From Vitis vinifera (Eukaryota > Streptophyta > Magnoliopsida > Vitales > Vitaceae): a DNA stretch of 64,000 nucleotides. The notes under the pieces were generated by a model, which saw only the letters and a program-made list of their open reading frames with translations, made no database searches and was not told the DNA's origin. Below are positions 22,438 to 32,557 of the stretch, in pieces; position 1 is the stretch's first letter, and each line of letters opens with the position of its first letter. The DNA lies in NCBI RefSeq assembly GCF_030704535.1, contig NC_081807.1:6861001-6925000 (forward strand), given 5' to 3'. The position numbers and the translations under genes are program-made.

Positions 22438-25400
22438 TATATCAAAAGTCATTTCTTTTGGGAACCATTATTTATTATTGTTATTTTTTTCTTTTGATCT
22501 AAATCAGTAGTTCATACGAAAGAGACTGTTTCATGTAAAAGGCAACTATTTGGATACATTATTTTTTTTCACAAAGCAAATATGAGGGGGAGGAAAGAGC
22601 CACTCCACTCCATCTATTCTCTCCCTCAATGTCTCTCCCTATCTCCTTTTTTTTTTTTGTCCTTTCTTTTTTCCTCATGCCCTCAATTGTAATGGTGAAC
22701 CCAACCCAGAATCTGTTTTAAATTATTGATTTCAGATGATTTGTGTAACATCATCACTTTGAGAGCAAAGGAGAAAGGCCTGCGTGCAGAAGCAGAATTG
22801 GTATCTTAGCGGTGGAAAATTGTGGAGTCAAAGATATTAAAATATTAACCCGTGCAGAGGCTTGATTGCCAAATATTTTTTGAGAGAGTTCTTAAATAAT
22901 TTTTAAAACCTTTTAATATAAACCTTTGAAAAATTTGTTTGTGCCGTGATATAAACATATTAATGGAAAAATACAAAAATAAGACAATCCACATCTAGAG
23001 GCATCAAGGTTTTAATGTGATTTGGTTAATTATACCTATCTTTGCAAATGAGAGAAGCGAAAGCCACATCTCTAAGCCATTCCCCTTAACTTTTTCTCTC
23101 CTTTCATAAAAATTCAAACTCTCTATGTTATGGTAAAATTTTCAATATAAAAGTTATTTCAAATTTAAAAAGAGAGAAAATAAATCAAGAAAATCTTCTA
23201 TGTGTTCCTCTCTCTCTCTCTCTCAAGAAATGCCAAAAATTCTCAAGTCTTTTTCAAAACCAACAATTGGGGGTTTTATAGAAAAATAAAGAACTAACAA
23301 GTGGCATGCTCCTAATAGTAAATTATTTCCCAAATAATTTCCTGCAAATAACTAAAAATTAATTAAATCTTGATTTCCAGTCATGTGGGACCCATGTAGG
23401 GTTGATGGAGTGCCCAACATGTAATTCCTAAAGTGGAGGAAGCAAAATCTCATAATGATAGTTTGTGATTTGAAAATTGGGATAATTTTGAAATGAATTT
23501 CAAAATCATAAATTGAATTAATTTGAAATGCCTTTTTAGTTCTACCTAGTTGTCTTCAAATAGTTATAACTTTTTTTTTTTTTAGTTTGTTTCAACTTTG
23601 ATTTTTGCACTGTTTCAAGGGTTAGAATCTTAAATCCCTGAGTTTCAAACTAAAATATAATTTGTCTAAAAATGATATTGAAAGGTATTCCAAAATTCAC
23701 CTCAAAGCAAAGATATATGTGTCGCTATCAAAATTTGAATTCCAATTCCGATGTTGAACTTCAAGTTATAGTCTCCAACATTCTTTTTCTTATTTGCTTG
23801 ATCTTTATCTCTTTCTATAATCTTCATTTATCATCTTTCATGTTACGCATTGCTCGATTTGCGCTAGTTACAATTGCCATCACATTTCACAACCCTTAAA
23901 GCTCCTTTGATGTAAATTAAGCTCCTTCACTATCATGAATGAAAGCGGTTCTTATACCTTGCATCATTTTCATCTTTTAAACTTGGAATTTGACTAAGAT
24001 ATTTGTTAAACTCATGGTTAGGTTCTTAGCAATAATTTAAGTTAAGTCGGTTGAATTCTTTTTATCACATAATTCACTCTCTAATTTTATCATTAGAGCA
24101 CAATTTGTGGCCCTGATGATGCATTGCAAGGTAAATTGGTGTACCATTTTTTCCAAATAGTGGATTATAGCTTTGCTCTTTGACCCCATGATTTTGAAAT
24201 TCATAAAGTTTGTAAGAGGCTTTGTTGGTAGTTTTCCATGTAACTATGTGCGACTGAAATTCTAGATTGTTTGTTTAATTCATTAAGAGAATTATGGAAT
24301 ATTCACCTTCCTAATCCACCTAGCCCCCTCTCAATAGTTTCATAATTAAGATCATAAACCTTCGTGTTATATTCATAGAACACGTAAGAATGACAATGAC
24401 ACTAGTTCAGGATGGATCACCCTCATCCCAACTTCCATTTATTCAAAATAATTTTCATTCATGTCTCATTAAAAAAAATAAAAATAAATGGGGTGGGGCG
24501 GGTATGTGAAATTTCCATACATGCTCCATCTCAATTATTATTATTTTTTTTGAATTTTTAAAAAAATTATTTTTGAAATTTTTATTACATTTAAATAAAT
24601 ATATGTTATAAATAATTAAATATTATATTTTTTATCACTTATTTTATTGAAAAGTAATTTTATTATTATTATTATATAAGAAATTAAAAATAAATTAAAT
24701 TAATTTTATATATAATCAAGATGGGTATAGTGGGACAAAACAATACCCAAACCCATCATAATTTTTTTTTTAAAAGGTTTTTACATCTACTCCTAACTTG
24801 TTTATTTAAATTTCAAACTTGTATCATTAAAAGTGAGGTGACGTAGGTACCAGAAAAAATTCGTCTCTTTACCATCCCTAAAAACATGTAAATAGTTTAT
24901 GTACACTACATATGTGAAACTTTTTATTGTTGTGTAAACTTTTTGAATACTTAGTCAAATAATTGGTTTCTTTTAAGTTGAGCTTAATGCAAGAAGGATT
25001 GTGAAACTAAGATTTTTAAAATATCAAGATTTGGATGAAATACTATATATTATTATTATTTAGGGCATTCATAGTCAGTCATTGGTTTGATATTAGGGAT
25101 TTCAAACACTGCCATTCCACATGTTATTATGGTTGTGACTACCATAAAGATCAAAGATCCTTTTGTTTGTGCATCGCAATGTTTGAAATTTCATACAAAT
25201 AATATAATTTCTGCAACATGGGTTGTGTCCTAAACATGAAGATTATCCCATGACATGAAGCGGTATGTCGTATGAACAAAATGAACAATTTCATTGGTTG
25301 ATTCTCAAATTGCTTTCATTTTATAAGTTTGACTTCAATTGAAACCATTTGACAACGATTAATATATGTTATAAAAAAAAATACATCGTATTTCCATGCA

Positions 25401-25809
25401 AGTTTTAAAAAATTGGTTTTTATCATCAACTTGTCAAATATATTTTTTGAGACTTGAAAATAGTTTTTGTTTTTAAAAACAAAAAGTATTTTTAAAAACA
25501 ATTCCCGAGCAAGCTCTTCACCTCACATCGACTTTCACTATTTTGCTTGAAATCTAGTTGGTGTCTAACAAAGTCAAACCTTTTATTGACATTAGCTAAA
25601 CTCGTATTCTTCACTTTGATACCATTTGAGTAGGGCTTTAACTATCTCATCGGCCAATAAAAAAGATCAAACCTTTTATGACATTTGACATTACAGTCGT
25701 ATCAAACATGTATGCGAGACCAATAAAAATGAGAATGAGAAAACATGGGCAAAATTGATGGAGCCCAACCTACAGATCTAAGTTTCTTCATACCACTCAG
25801 CAGAATGAT
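22438..25809. other. Convergent intergenic region between P4H and CTF7
   Basis: Holds the 3' UTRs and polyadenylation signals of two tail-to-tail genes. I see no protein gene. A (TC)n run sits near 23208-23224. A GC patch (GGGGTGGGGCGGGTATG, about 24488-24504) inside AT-rich flanks resembles the sub-terminal region of a non-autonomous hAT element, but I could not pair its ends. At 25440-25500 an inverted TTTTTGTTTTTAAAAACAAAAA marks a possible MITE tip. Confidence 0.45.
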
Positions 25810-28800
25810 TTATGATTTATTAGTCTTGTACACCAAGAAAGATCCTGAACCAAAATAATTGGAAGCCAACGCCATTCCTGCTGATGTTGGTTGAGAGAAT
25901 GCCAGCTGAGAGCTCTTGAGGACAAACCCCATGCAGAAACTTTTCCTGTATTAAAAGAGAAACTATAAGAACAGAAAAGAAAAAAAACCAGCAAATTGAC
26001 AGGAAAAGCAACAATCAACCTCCATCTGGAGGCTACTTCAGACTCGAGGGAAGACGAAAATGGCATATATTCATCCTGAGTGCCTAAGCTCACATTTGGA
26101 AATCATTAAACTCAGCTATGATTTCTTAGGTTACCTTATCATCAAATTGCAGTCGAGAATTTCCCAGCTGCCTAAATTGGTCATTTGGGATATCACACAC
26201 AACCCTTCAATCAATTTGATGTTATTTTCTTCCATTTACTTAACGTAATTTGTTAGTTTCTTGAGGGAAATCAAATGAACAAAACTGAGAGGACACAGTG
26301 AAAGAAACAGAAGTTCATGAACTTGCCTCACAGCATCCAGAAGTTGGCTGGCAATATGTTTTCTTCTGTTGGAGGGAGTAACCCATATGGCTCTAATTCC
26401 ACAGATAGCAGGTACAGCTTCATTTTCACAAACAACAGGTCCATTGGGTCTTCCATCCAATACTTCACAGCTATTAACAGAAGGGGCTCTTTTGATGACT
26501 TCCCTCTGAAAACTTACAGTCCCAAACTGAAGTGTGTTTGAATTCGGTCTTGTTTCCTTTGAACTAGTATCATTAGATCTTTCATCTGCTGAGGACGAGA
26601 GAATTTTGTAGGCTTTCTTTATTGGTTCTGCAACAAGACAGCCAGCAACCCTTTGGGAGGAAATGAATAGATACACCTGCAATCATAAGGATGAGAAACA
26701 AAGAGAAAAAACCAAAGATATGAAATTGGGAGTTGAGAATCATTACTCTAGAATTGGTCTTGAGGCCAATGATGGTAACAACTTCATCAAAATTTCAAAA
26801 ATAATTTTGGGAAGAAACTCGAGGATGAGAATTCCAAGGAGACCAAAGTGTATTGGAAACTAGAAAGCACATTCTACTCTTCTTTAAGCATAATTTGGAA
26901 AGAAATATAGTTAGATAAGCCCAGATAATAAACCCTTCAAAAAGACAAAGTAGAATTTGATGTTGATCACCTTACGGTTCTTATGAAAAATCCATGCACC
27001 TCCAAGTTCAATCTCCATCATCTTTACAACCTCATGGACCTGCCAATACCATAGAATCCGAATTAAAAGCTCCAAATAATGACCAAATGTCAAGATCAAC
27101 ATGTAAAAAACTTCACCCATTAGATCCAAAGTCAAGAAACTGATATAAACCTTGTTCTTCTGAGCAGGAGGGTCGCCATCCAACACCAAAATGATTCGTC
27201 CCCCTCCAGCTGAAGGCATACTAATGATTCTCTCATTGCGCCAACCCTGTGAATTTAACTAACAATCTGATTCAAAAAACACCGAAACAATCCAAATGAA
27301 AGCAGCTAGATGCCAACATTTCCTATTAATGAACCTTGAATTGAATTCCATGGTTGTAATTCTTGTGGAATGCCTTGTGAACTTGCTCATCCCCTTCATC
27401 ACCAGGAGAATACTTAAGCCCACATGTAGAGCATGAATGCAGAAGGAAATCAGACTGGCCTAACTCTAAATGGAACTGAGCATAGCTTCTCTTCTTATCG
27501 AGGGTTCTGCTTGGGAGTGATGAATCCACTACAATGGGTTTCTTCATAGTTTCAGCAATCAAACCACCATCCGTCTCGCTTTTTTCCCTTGATGACAAAA
27601 CCAAAAAGCCCAAGTTGTTGAAAAATAACAAGAACCCGAAAACATACCAAGGTTGAAAATATGTGAGATAGGAATTAAAATTGAAAAAGGAAAAAAGAGT
27701 GTTGTTGTAACCCAAAAGAAACTGATGTACAGAAAATTGAAATGAATATCTTCATCACCCTTATGAAAAAAGGAGCAATACACTTAGATATGTATTTAGA
27801 GCATCATACTTTCCAGTCCTTGTTGGGCAAAATAGAAAACCTCAAATGTGGTGTCAGACTAAACTGAGTGAAACGTTCTTCCCCAAAATATTCCAAACAA
27901 TGAGAAACAAAAATATTATCCCTTCTACCTTGCCACATTTTTCCAGCAACCAAGCAGATACTTAAAATTTGACTGAAGCAGAATATTTTTTTCCCAAAAC
28001 GTTTTAAATAGTTCAAAAATTGATGATTAAAATTTCATTAGTTCTCTTCTTTTCCTACATTTTCTCCCCAAGCAAAAGGAAACATAAGAAATTGCGCAGA
28101 ATAGAATACTCTTTTTCTTCCTCCTAAATGTTCAAAATAAAGAGAAATTACAAATCGAAGCATTGGTTTCTTGTATTTTCCAACACTTTTTTTCAGCAGC
28201 CAAACAGAACCTTCGAACATTAGTAGAGTTTTCCCTTCTTTTTTTTTTTTTTTCTTTTTTCACACAAATGTTCTAAATAATAAGAAAAAAATAATAATCA
28301 AAATCTTGATTTCTTCTTTTCTTTTTCTTTTTTTATTTCTTTTTTTCCTAAGGTTTCTCAGCACCTAAACAGAGGAAAAATCAATGGAATTTGGCTTCCC
28401 CAACACCACTTTAACAATGAAACATAATTAAGAGTTAAAGTTTCAGTGTCTTCTATTTTCCTACCTTTCTCAGCAAAGAAACATAACACTCATTCGGAGA
28501 AATTTCCCCCTTTTCTTCACGGGAAATGTTTGAAACAATGAACAAAAATATTACAATAAAAACGTTGATTTCGAGTTTTAATAATTTCTTATACTTCCCT
28601 ACATCTTGAAAATTTCCCTTTCCCCACCCACAAAGCCTTCTAAACAACGAAAAAATAGCAAAGAATAAAAAAGCCTCGACATCTTCTATTTTCCAACCTT
28701 TTCTCAGAAGCCAAACAGACCCTTGAAGAAATTCAGCCAAATTTCCCCCTTTTTTTCCCCCTAAAGGTTCCAAATAATATACAAAAAAAAAAAAAAATTA

Positions 28801-29182
28801 AGAATCAGAACAATGATGTTGGGTGCCAACAATTTCTTCCACTTTCCCACAGTTTCTCCACAACCAAACAGAACCTCGAGAAAAACGAGACACCCGAAAC
28901 ATCAAATACCAATAATCAAAACCCAAATGAAGCAAAATCAAGGGAAAGCAAAACGGAGTCGTACCAATCTGGGTTCGGAGCTCTCCGCTTGTACGTGATG
29001 ACGACCTTTGGTTCCTTCTCCCAAAACGACGCCGTTTCGTTGTCGTCACCGAAAATGGGAGGTTCCTCCGTGGCAGAAAACGGTGTTGTTTCATCGTCCT
29101 CATCATCGTCATCATCGAAAATTGGAGGTGATTTAGGTGCAGAAGAGGGCCTGAAGAAGGAGCTGATCTTGGCTTGCATCAT
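25810..29182 (-). CDS. CTF7: CTF7/ECO1 sister-chromatid cohesion N-acetyltransferase, six exons
   Basis: Acetylates the SMC3 cohesin subunit during S phase to establish sister-chromatid cohesion (nuclear; family knowledge). Minus-strand exons: 28965-29182, 27335-27587, 27151-27246, 26971-27039, 26327-26676, 25810-25945, giving 373 residues with all phases consistent. Residues 3-10 (QAKISSFF) form a PCNA-binding PIP box, followed by an acidic stretch. The C2H2 finger is Cys125-x2-Cys128-x14-His143-x3-His147. The acetyltransferase region is about residues 190-373, with IRAIWV (306-311), then NRRKHIAS (315-322) as acetyl-CoA loop, and a conserved C-terminal SQLAFSQPT and [10 protein letters not shown]. 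The first ATG gives MMQAK; the second, three bases on, would give MQAK as in relatives. Intron 5 uses a GC-AG pair (AG|GCAAGT); a GT choice would shift out of the conserved C-terminal frame. Intact and probably functional. Promoter elements are listed separately. Confidence 0.93.
27810..28900. repeat. Degenerate ~110-150-bp tandem repeats in CTF7 intron 1
   Basis: About seven imperfect units share the succession TTCTATTTTCCAACCTTTTC, TCAGCAGCCAAACAGAACC, a pyrimidine run, then AAATGTTC-AAA-AATGA. Clear instances of the CAGCAGCCAAACAGAACC core or its variants lie near 27942, 28194, 28355, 28468, 28710 and 28860. On the gene's own strand the core reads GGTTCTGTTTGGCTGCTGA. Units are strongly diverged. 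The repeats occupy most of the 1377-bp intron and leave the splice sites untouched. Confidence 0.65.
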
Positions 29183-29218
29183 CAAAACGACGTCGCTTCG
29201 TGGTTCGTTCCTTCCTCC

Positions 29219-29226
29219 TTTTTATA
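29219..29226 (-). promoter_or_regulatory. TATA box of CTF7
   Basis: The minus strand reads TATAAAAA, 36 bases upstream of the first ATG. A start site ~30 bases downstream would leave a 5' UTR of only a few bases, or the second ATG is used. A CCAAT sequence on the same strand (29234-29238) lies just upstream. Confidence 0.6.
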
Positions 29227-29271
29227 CTGATTGATTGGTGGTATCTTACACTTTTCAGTGCGTCTCCTTTC

Positions 29272-29285
29272 TTTTGGCGCCAAAA
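29272..29285. promoter_or_regulatory. Palindromic E2F-binding site in the CTF7 promoter
   Basis: TTTTGGCGCCAAAA is a perfect 14-bp palindrome that contains the E2F/DP consensus TTTSSCGC on both strands. It sits about 46 bp upstream of the TATA box and 90 bp upstream of the start codon. E2F sites drive G1/S expression of replication and cohesion genes, which matches the S-phase role of CTF7. Binding is inferred, not shown. Confidence 0.75.
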
Positions 29286-29345
29286 TAGTTGGAGGGAAAT
29301 ACATTTTTAATAATTTCTTTTTTCGAATTACTAAGTAATCTTCAA

Positions 29346-29630
29346 TATACACTTTTTATTTTTTGTTTTTAAAAATAGAAAATAATAATAAATTTTATAT
29401 AAAAAATAAAATATTTTACATAAATAGTATAAATTAAACTTATGTCTTTAAATATCACTTTCAAAATTTTAAAAATTAAAATAATAATTTTTTTATACCT
29501 TAATTTTTTAAACGATTTTTAAAACCATTATTTTTTTTAGTGTAAACATCCAAAAATTATAATATCTTAAATTTAATACTATTTTTAATTTTAAAAATAG
29601 AAAATATGAATGGTATCTAAACAAACATTA
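29346..29630. mobile_element. MITE upstream of CTF7, same family as in P4H intron 3
   Basis: Left end TATACACTTTTTATTTTTTG and right end (inverted) TAATGTTTGTTTAGATACCA, both followed by TTTTTAAAAATAGAAAATA-like words. A core with CTTATGTCTTTAAATATCACTTT parallels 18320-18343. It lies just 60 bp upstream of the E2F site. Confidence 0.45.
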
Positions 29631-30612
29631 GCCATTTTGTTTATTTAAAAGTATTTTAAAATAATAATTTTTTTGACATTTTTATTTTCATTTTTTGTGA
29701 TCAATCTAATTAGTATTTACAAAAAAAAAAAAAAAAAAAAACACTCCAAAGAGGAGAAAATTTATTTCATTTTTTTGTTCATAGAATCAATCTCAATTCC
29801 CTCTCCCTCTCTCTCTTCATGTTTTGTTCAACAATGATTCTTAAATTCAATAATCCAAAATATTTTAATTTTATTTAGTTTCATATAACTTCTCAATAAG
29901 GAAACACAAAGGTGAATTATGAAGGAACTACTTGTAAATTAGAAAAATATGACTTATAGTGGATTTGTTTTTAGGGTTTTCTAAAAGATTAGTGTATTTT
30001 TTTCAAAATTGTAACATAAAAAATGATTATAAAATTACGATATTTTTGTAAAAACAAACTCGTGAGTTCAATGTAAAAAACATGAACTTTTTTTTTAAAG
30101 ACAAGTTCAATATAAAATATTTTAATATAAAAATAAAACTTATTTTTCCGGAAGACGAATTCAATAAAAAAAAAGAAAAAAAAGAAATCGTCTTTTAAAA
30201 AGACTAGTTCAGTGTAAAAAGTGAATTCGTCTTTTAAAAAAATGAGTTTAGTTAAATAATTATATTTTAAGAGAATATTTTTATCAACTTTTAAAAAAAG
30301 ATGGATTCAATATAAAATGTTTTAAGATAAAAATAAAACTATTTTTTTTAAAAGACAAATTTGGCACAAAAAAAAATCATCTTTTTAGTATAAAAAGTAA
30401 ATTCGTTTTTAAAAAAAAATGATTTTAGTACATATATATATAAGAGAAGTATATATTTATTTTTTAAATAACTGTTAAAATAAATATTTTTATTAAAAAA
30501 ATCTGTTTGTTTTATGGTGGGGAGAAATGAGAGGTACATTTGGATTTAGATTTTTTTGTCTATCATATTTTCTTTTTATATATATTTTTATATTATCAAA
30601 ACTCAAATATAA
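29631..30612. other. AT-rich intergenic region with a two-copy ~200-bp repeat
   Basis: No gene is seen. Segments at about 30055-30255 and 30255-30450 repeat the words TTCAATATAAAATATTTTAA, ATAAAAATAAAACTTATTTT, GTGAATTCGTCTTTTAAAAA, ATGAGTTTAGT with divergence. A 20-base A run lies near 29720. Confidence 0.5.
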
Positions 30613-30684
30613 TCCGTTGTAGTCTAGTTGGTTAGGATACTCGGCTCTCACCCGAGAGACCCGGGTTCAAGTCCCGGCAACGGA
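30613..30684 (+). tRNA. tRNA-Glu (anticodon CTC)
   Basis: A 72-base cloverleaf. Acceptor TCCGTTG pairs with CAACGGA. The D arm contains TAGTCTAGTTGG, which is also the A box. Anticodon stem CTCGG/CCGAG encloses the loop CTCTCAC with anticodon CTC (30647-30649), reading GAG. The T arm CCGGGTTCAAGTCCCGG contains the B box GGTTCAAGTCC. There is no intron and no encoded CCA, as expected for a nuclear tRNA. Confidence 0.97.
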
Positions 30685-30691
30685 ATATATG

Positions 30692-30696
30692 TTTTT
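30692..30696 (+). terminator. RNA polymerase III terminator of the tRNA gene
   Basis: A run of five T on the coding strand, 7 bases after the tRNA 3' end; four or more T terminate Pol III. Confidence 0.8.
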
Positions 30697-30885
30697 AATT
30701 GTTGGGCTGTTTTCTCCTTGGGCTTACTTTGAGGCCTATATAACATTTCCATCTTTGGGAAATAAAATACAGAGAAAAGGTTTTAATGGTTGGGCTGTTT
30801 TCCTTGGGCTTACTTTGAGGCCTGTATATCGTTTCCATCTTGGGTTTTTACTTGGGATTACTTTGAGGCCTATGTACCATTTCCA
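30692..30885. repeat. Three tandem copies of a ~40-80-bp unit after the tRNA
   Basis: Units contain TTGGGCTTACTTTGAGGCCT followed by RTRTANCRTTTCCATC. Copy 1 (30692-30769) and copy 2 (30780-30845) also share GGTTGGGCTGTTTTC. Copy 3 (30846-30885) is a partial unit. Divergence is about 10-15 percent. Confidence 0.75.
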
Positions 30886-30987
30886 AACGAATTATAATCC
30901 ACGTGTCGTGCTGGTATTTCAAATTCATTAGACTATAGTGTGTATTAATGCACCAGATAAATCCTAACAGGAACTAGAAAAAGAAAA

Positions 30988-31025
30988 GAACCGTTGGAGC
31001 CCAAAATAATGCCTCGCAACGGCTA
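30988..31025. promoter_or_regulatory. Two MSA-like (mitosis-specific activator) motifs
   Basis: The minus strand of 30988-30999 reads CTCCAACGGTTC and the plus strand of 31015-31025 reads CGCAACGGCTA. Both hold the AACGG core recognised by three-repeat MYB factors that drive G2/M genes. They lie 210-250 bp upstream of the candidate start at 31237. The match to the consensus YCYAACGGYYA is one or two bases short, so this is suggestive only. Confidence 0.4.
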
Positions 31026-31196
31026 CTTTTTCATCACTTCAAAAACCCAACGCTCATATGCCCAGAGCCACACGACAAATGTCTATTCACCGTCACTTCA
31101 TTTTTTTTTTGAATTTCAAAATTTCTAACGTCTAGATTCACCCATGATATACCAAAGCATTATGCAGTTGTTCAGTTCTTATTTCAATCGATCATC

Positions 31197-31235
31197 ATGA
31201 ATCTGGGTTGCGTTTCTTTGGAAGACAAGCCCTGA
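31197..31235 (+). other. uORF of 12 codons in a candidate 5' leader
   Basis: ATG at 31197 opens a 12-residue frame that ends in TGA at 31233-31235. One base separates it from the ATG at 31237 (TGA-A-ATG). It would act as an upstream ORF if transcription starts 5' of it. Confidence 0.4.
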
Positions 31236-31236
31236 A

Positions 31237-31314
31237 ATGAATCATCTCCTGCCTTCGGAGAACCTGGAAAACAATTCGAGCGAGGCAGTGACGGCGACTC
31301 TAAAGTTTGGCAAG
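31237..31314 (+). CDS. Candidate first coding exon of an unidentified gene
   Basis: An ATG frame of 26 codons (starting MNHLLPSENL, ending LKFGK) runs into a strong splice donor, AAG|GTACGT, in phase 0. Its composition is clearly exon-like and it follows a GC-richer leader with a 12-codon uORF and MSA-like motifs. Downstream, the presumed intron is occupied by the gypsy element from 31735, and no continuing host exon is recognisable to the right before retroelement sequence begins. The gene may have its other exons outside the recognisable part of this window, or it may be a relic. I do not recognise the protein. Confidence 0.45.
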
Positions 31315-31729
31315 GTACGTTTTGATCTGAATCTTTGATTATTTGTCTGTTTGGATGTTGAGAAAATGGAGGGAAGGACTTAGTTATGGTTGTGGGAGAA
31401 GGACGAGATGGGAGAGTTTAGTGTTATAAAGTGGTTTAGATCAAAGCAATTGTGGTAATCGAAGGCTCCGGTTCGATCTTGAAAAAGGAACAAATGGGAA
31501 GGAAAATGATAAAAGTAGCTTGAGAAAGAATCCGTTTTAATGCATTTTGACGTTTTTCTTTCCATTCTGAATTTCAAATACAGCTAATTTGCCTTTTTTC
31601 TTTCTTGGATTATCCATTTTCTCGTTGATACAGTGATGATTTAGGGTATCTATTCATCTATTGTTTTATTCTCTTGAATTTTGCGATTTTATTGGTTGAT
31701 TCAAACTTTCGGTTTTTGAATCCAGTATA

Positions 31730-31734
31730 TTTCT
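31730..31734. repeat. Left 5-bp target-site duplication (TTTCT) of the gypsy element
   Basis: TTTCT immediately before the LTR start TGTAATGACC. It is identical to the five bases after the LTR end at 38358, so the two outer LTR tips belong to one insertion. Confidence 0.85.
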
Positions 31735-32541
31735 TGTAATGACCGGGTATTTTATGTCACGTTAGCATTTCTATTTTGAAAAAACTTATTTTGAATTATG
31801 GTTGAAAAGTAAAAAAGAAAAGTGCCTGAAGAACACTTGTTAGTTTTGAATTGGTGAAATTCGGTTTATTGTGTTGGTCAATTAGGTGAGTTGAAAATTT
31901 TATGTCATGTTAGGGTGGAAATTTCTTAGGATTTTAGTAATTGGGAATTTTCGGAAAAGAAAAAGGAAAATGAAAATGAAAAGTTAATTAATTAAAATTA
32001 ATTAAAATAAAAATAATAATAATAATAATTAATTAAATTAAATTCCTTATTAATAAAAATTAAGAAAAATATTAAATTGTGTGTTTTATAAAAATAAAGA
32101 GAAAAGAAAAAAAAAATGAAAAGGGAGTAATTTGGGCTTGGATGAAATAGGTTTAAAAGAAAAATGGGAGTTAGTTATTGGGTTTATTTTGAACTTGGAT
32201 TGGGCTTGAGTGTGCTGATTAAAAGGAAAAGAAATGGGCTTGAGTGAACTGCTTAAAAGGAAACGAAATGGGCTTGAGTGGGCTGTTTGGTAAGTGGATT
32301 AAAATGAAAAGAAATGGGCTTAAGTGGAAAAGAAGGGAACAGTAGCAAATCTGGGAGAAAGGGGGCGGCGGCACTGTAGAAAATCTCACCTCGTCGGAGC
32401 TTTGATTGGCCGTTTGGGTGGTCAAACGACCTCCGTTTCAGCTCAGATTTGGAGGGGGTGTTCTACTCGACGAGGGGAACAATCCTACGATGGCCAATCG
32501 TATTTTTAGCAGCTGAATACCTAAATTTGTGGTAGGGGACT
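31735..32541 (+). repeat. Left part of the gypsy LTR, plus orientation
   Basis: Starts TGTAATGACCGGGTATTTTA. The first 685 bases are matched in inverted orientation by 32558-33248, at roughly 95 percent identity by eye. The arms stop matching after GGCCGTTTGGGT (32408-32419). The following ~120 bases have no counterpart in the other arm. Confidence 0.8.
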
Positions 32542-32557
32542 CTAACCCTTAACCCTA
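32420..32557. other. 138-bp spacer between inverted LTR arms, with telomere-like motif
   Basis: Unique loop sequence between the two inverted LTR arms. It ends in TAACCCTTAACCCTAACCC (32543-32561), resembling degenerate plant telomere repeat, directly at the arm boundary. It may be ordinary LTR sequence or filler from the rearrangement. Confidence 0.5.

Noticed and set aside
26236..26682. Standalone 148-codon minus-strand gene
   Set aside because: It is CTF7 exon 5 plus flanking intron readthrough; the conserved part is 26327-26676.
28453..28773. 106-codon minus-strand frame within CTF7 intron 1
   Set aside because: It reads through the degenerate intronic repeats, with no ATG context and no homology. 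CTF7 splicing passes over it.
31380..31577. Short open frames after the candidate exon at 31.3 kb
   Set aside because: Minus-strand frame in the presumed intron without domain or splice sites. It does not continue the plus-strand exon.
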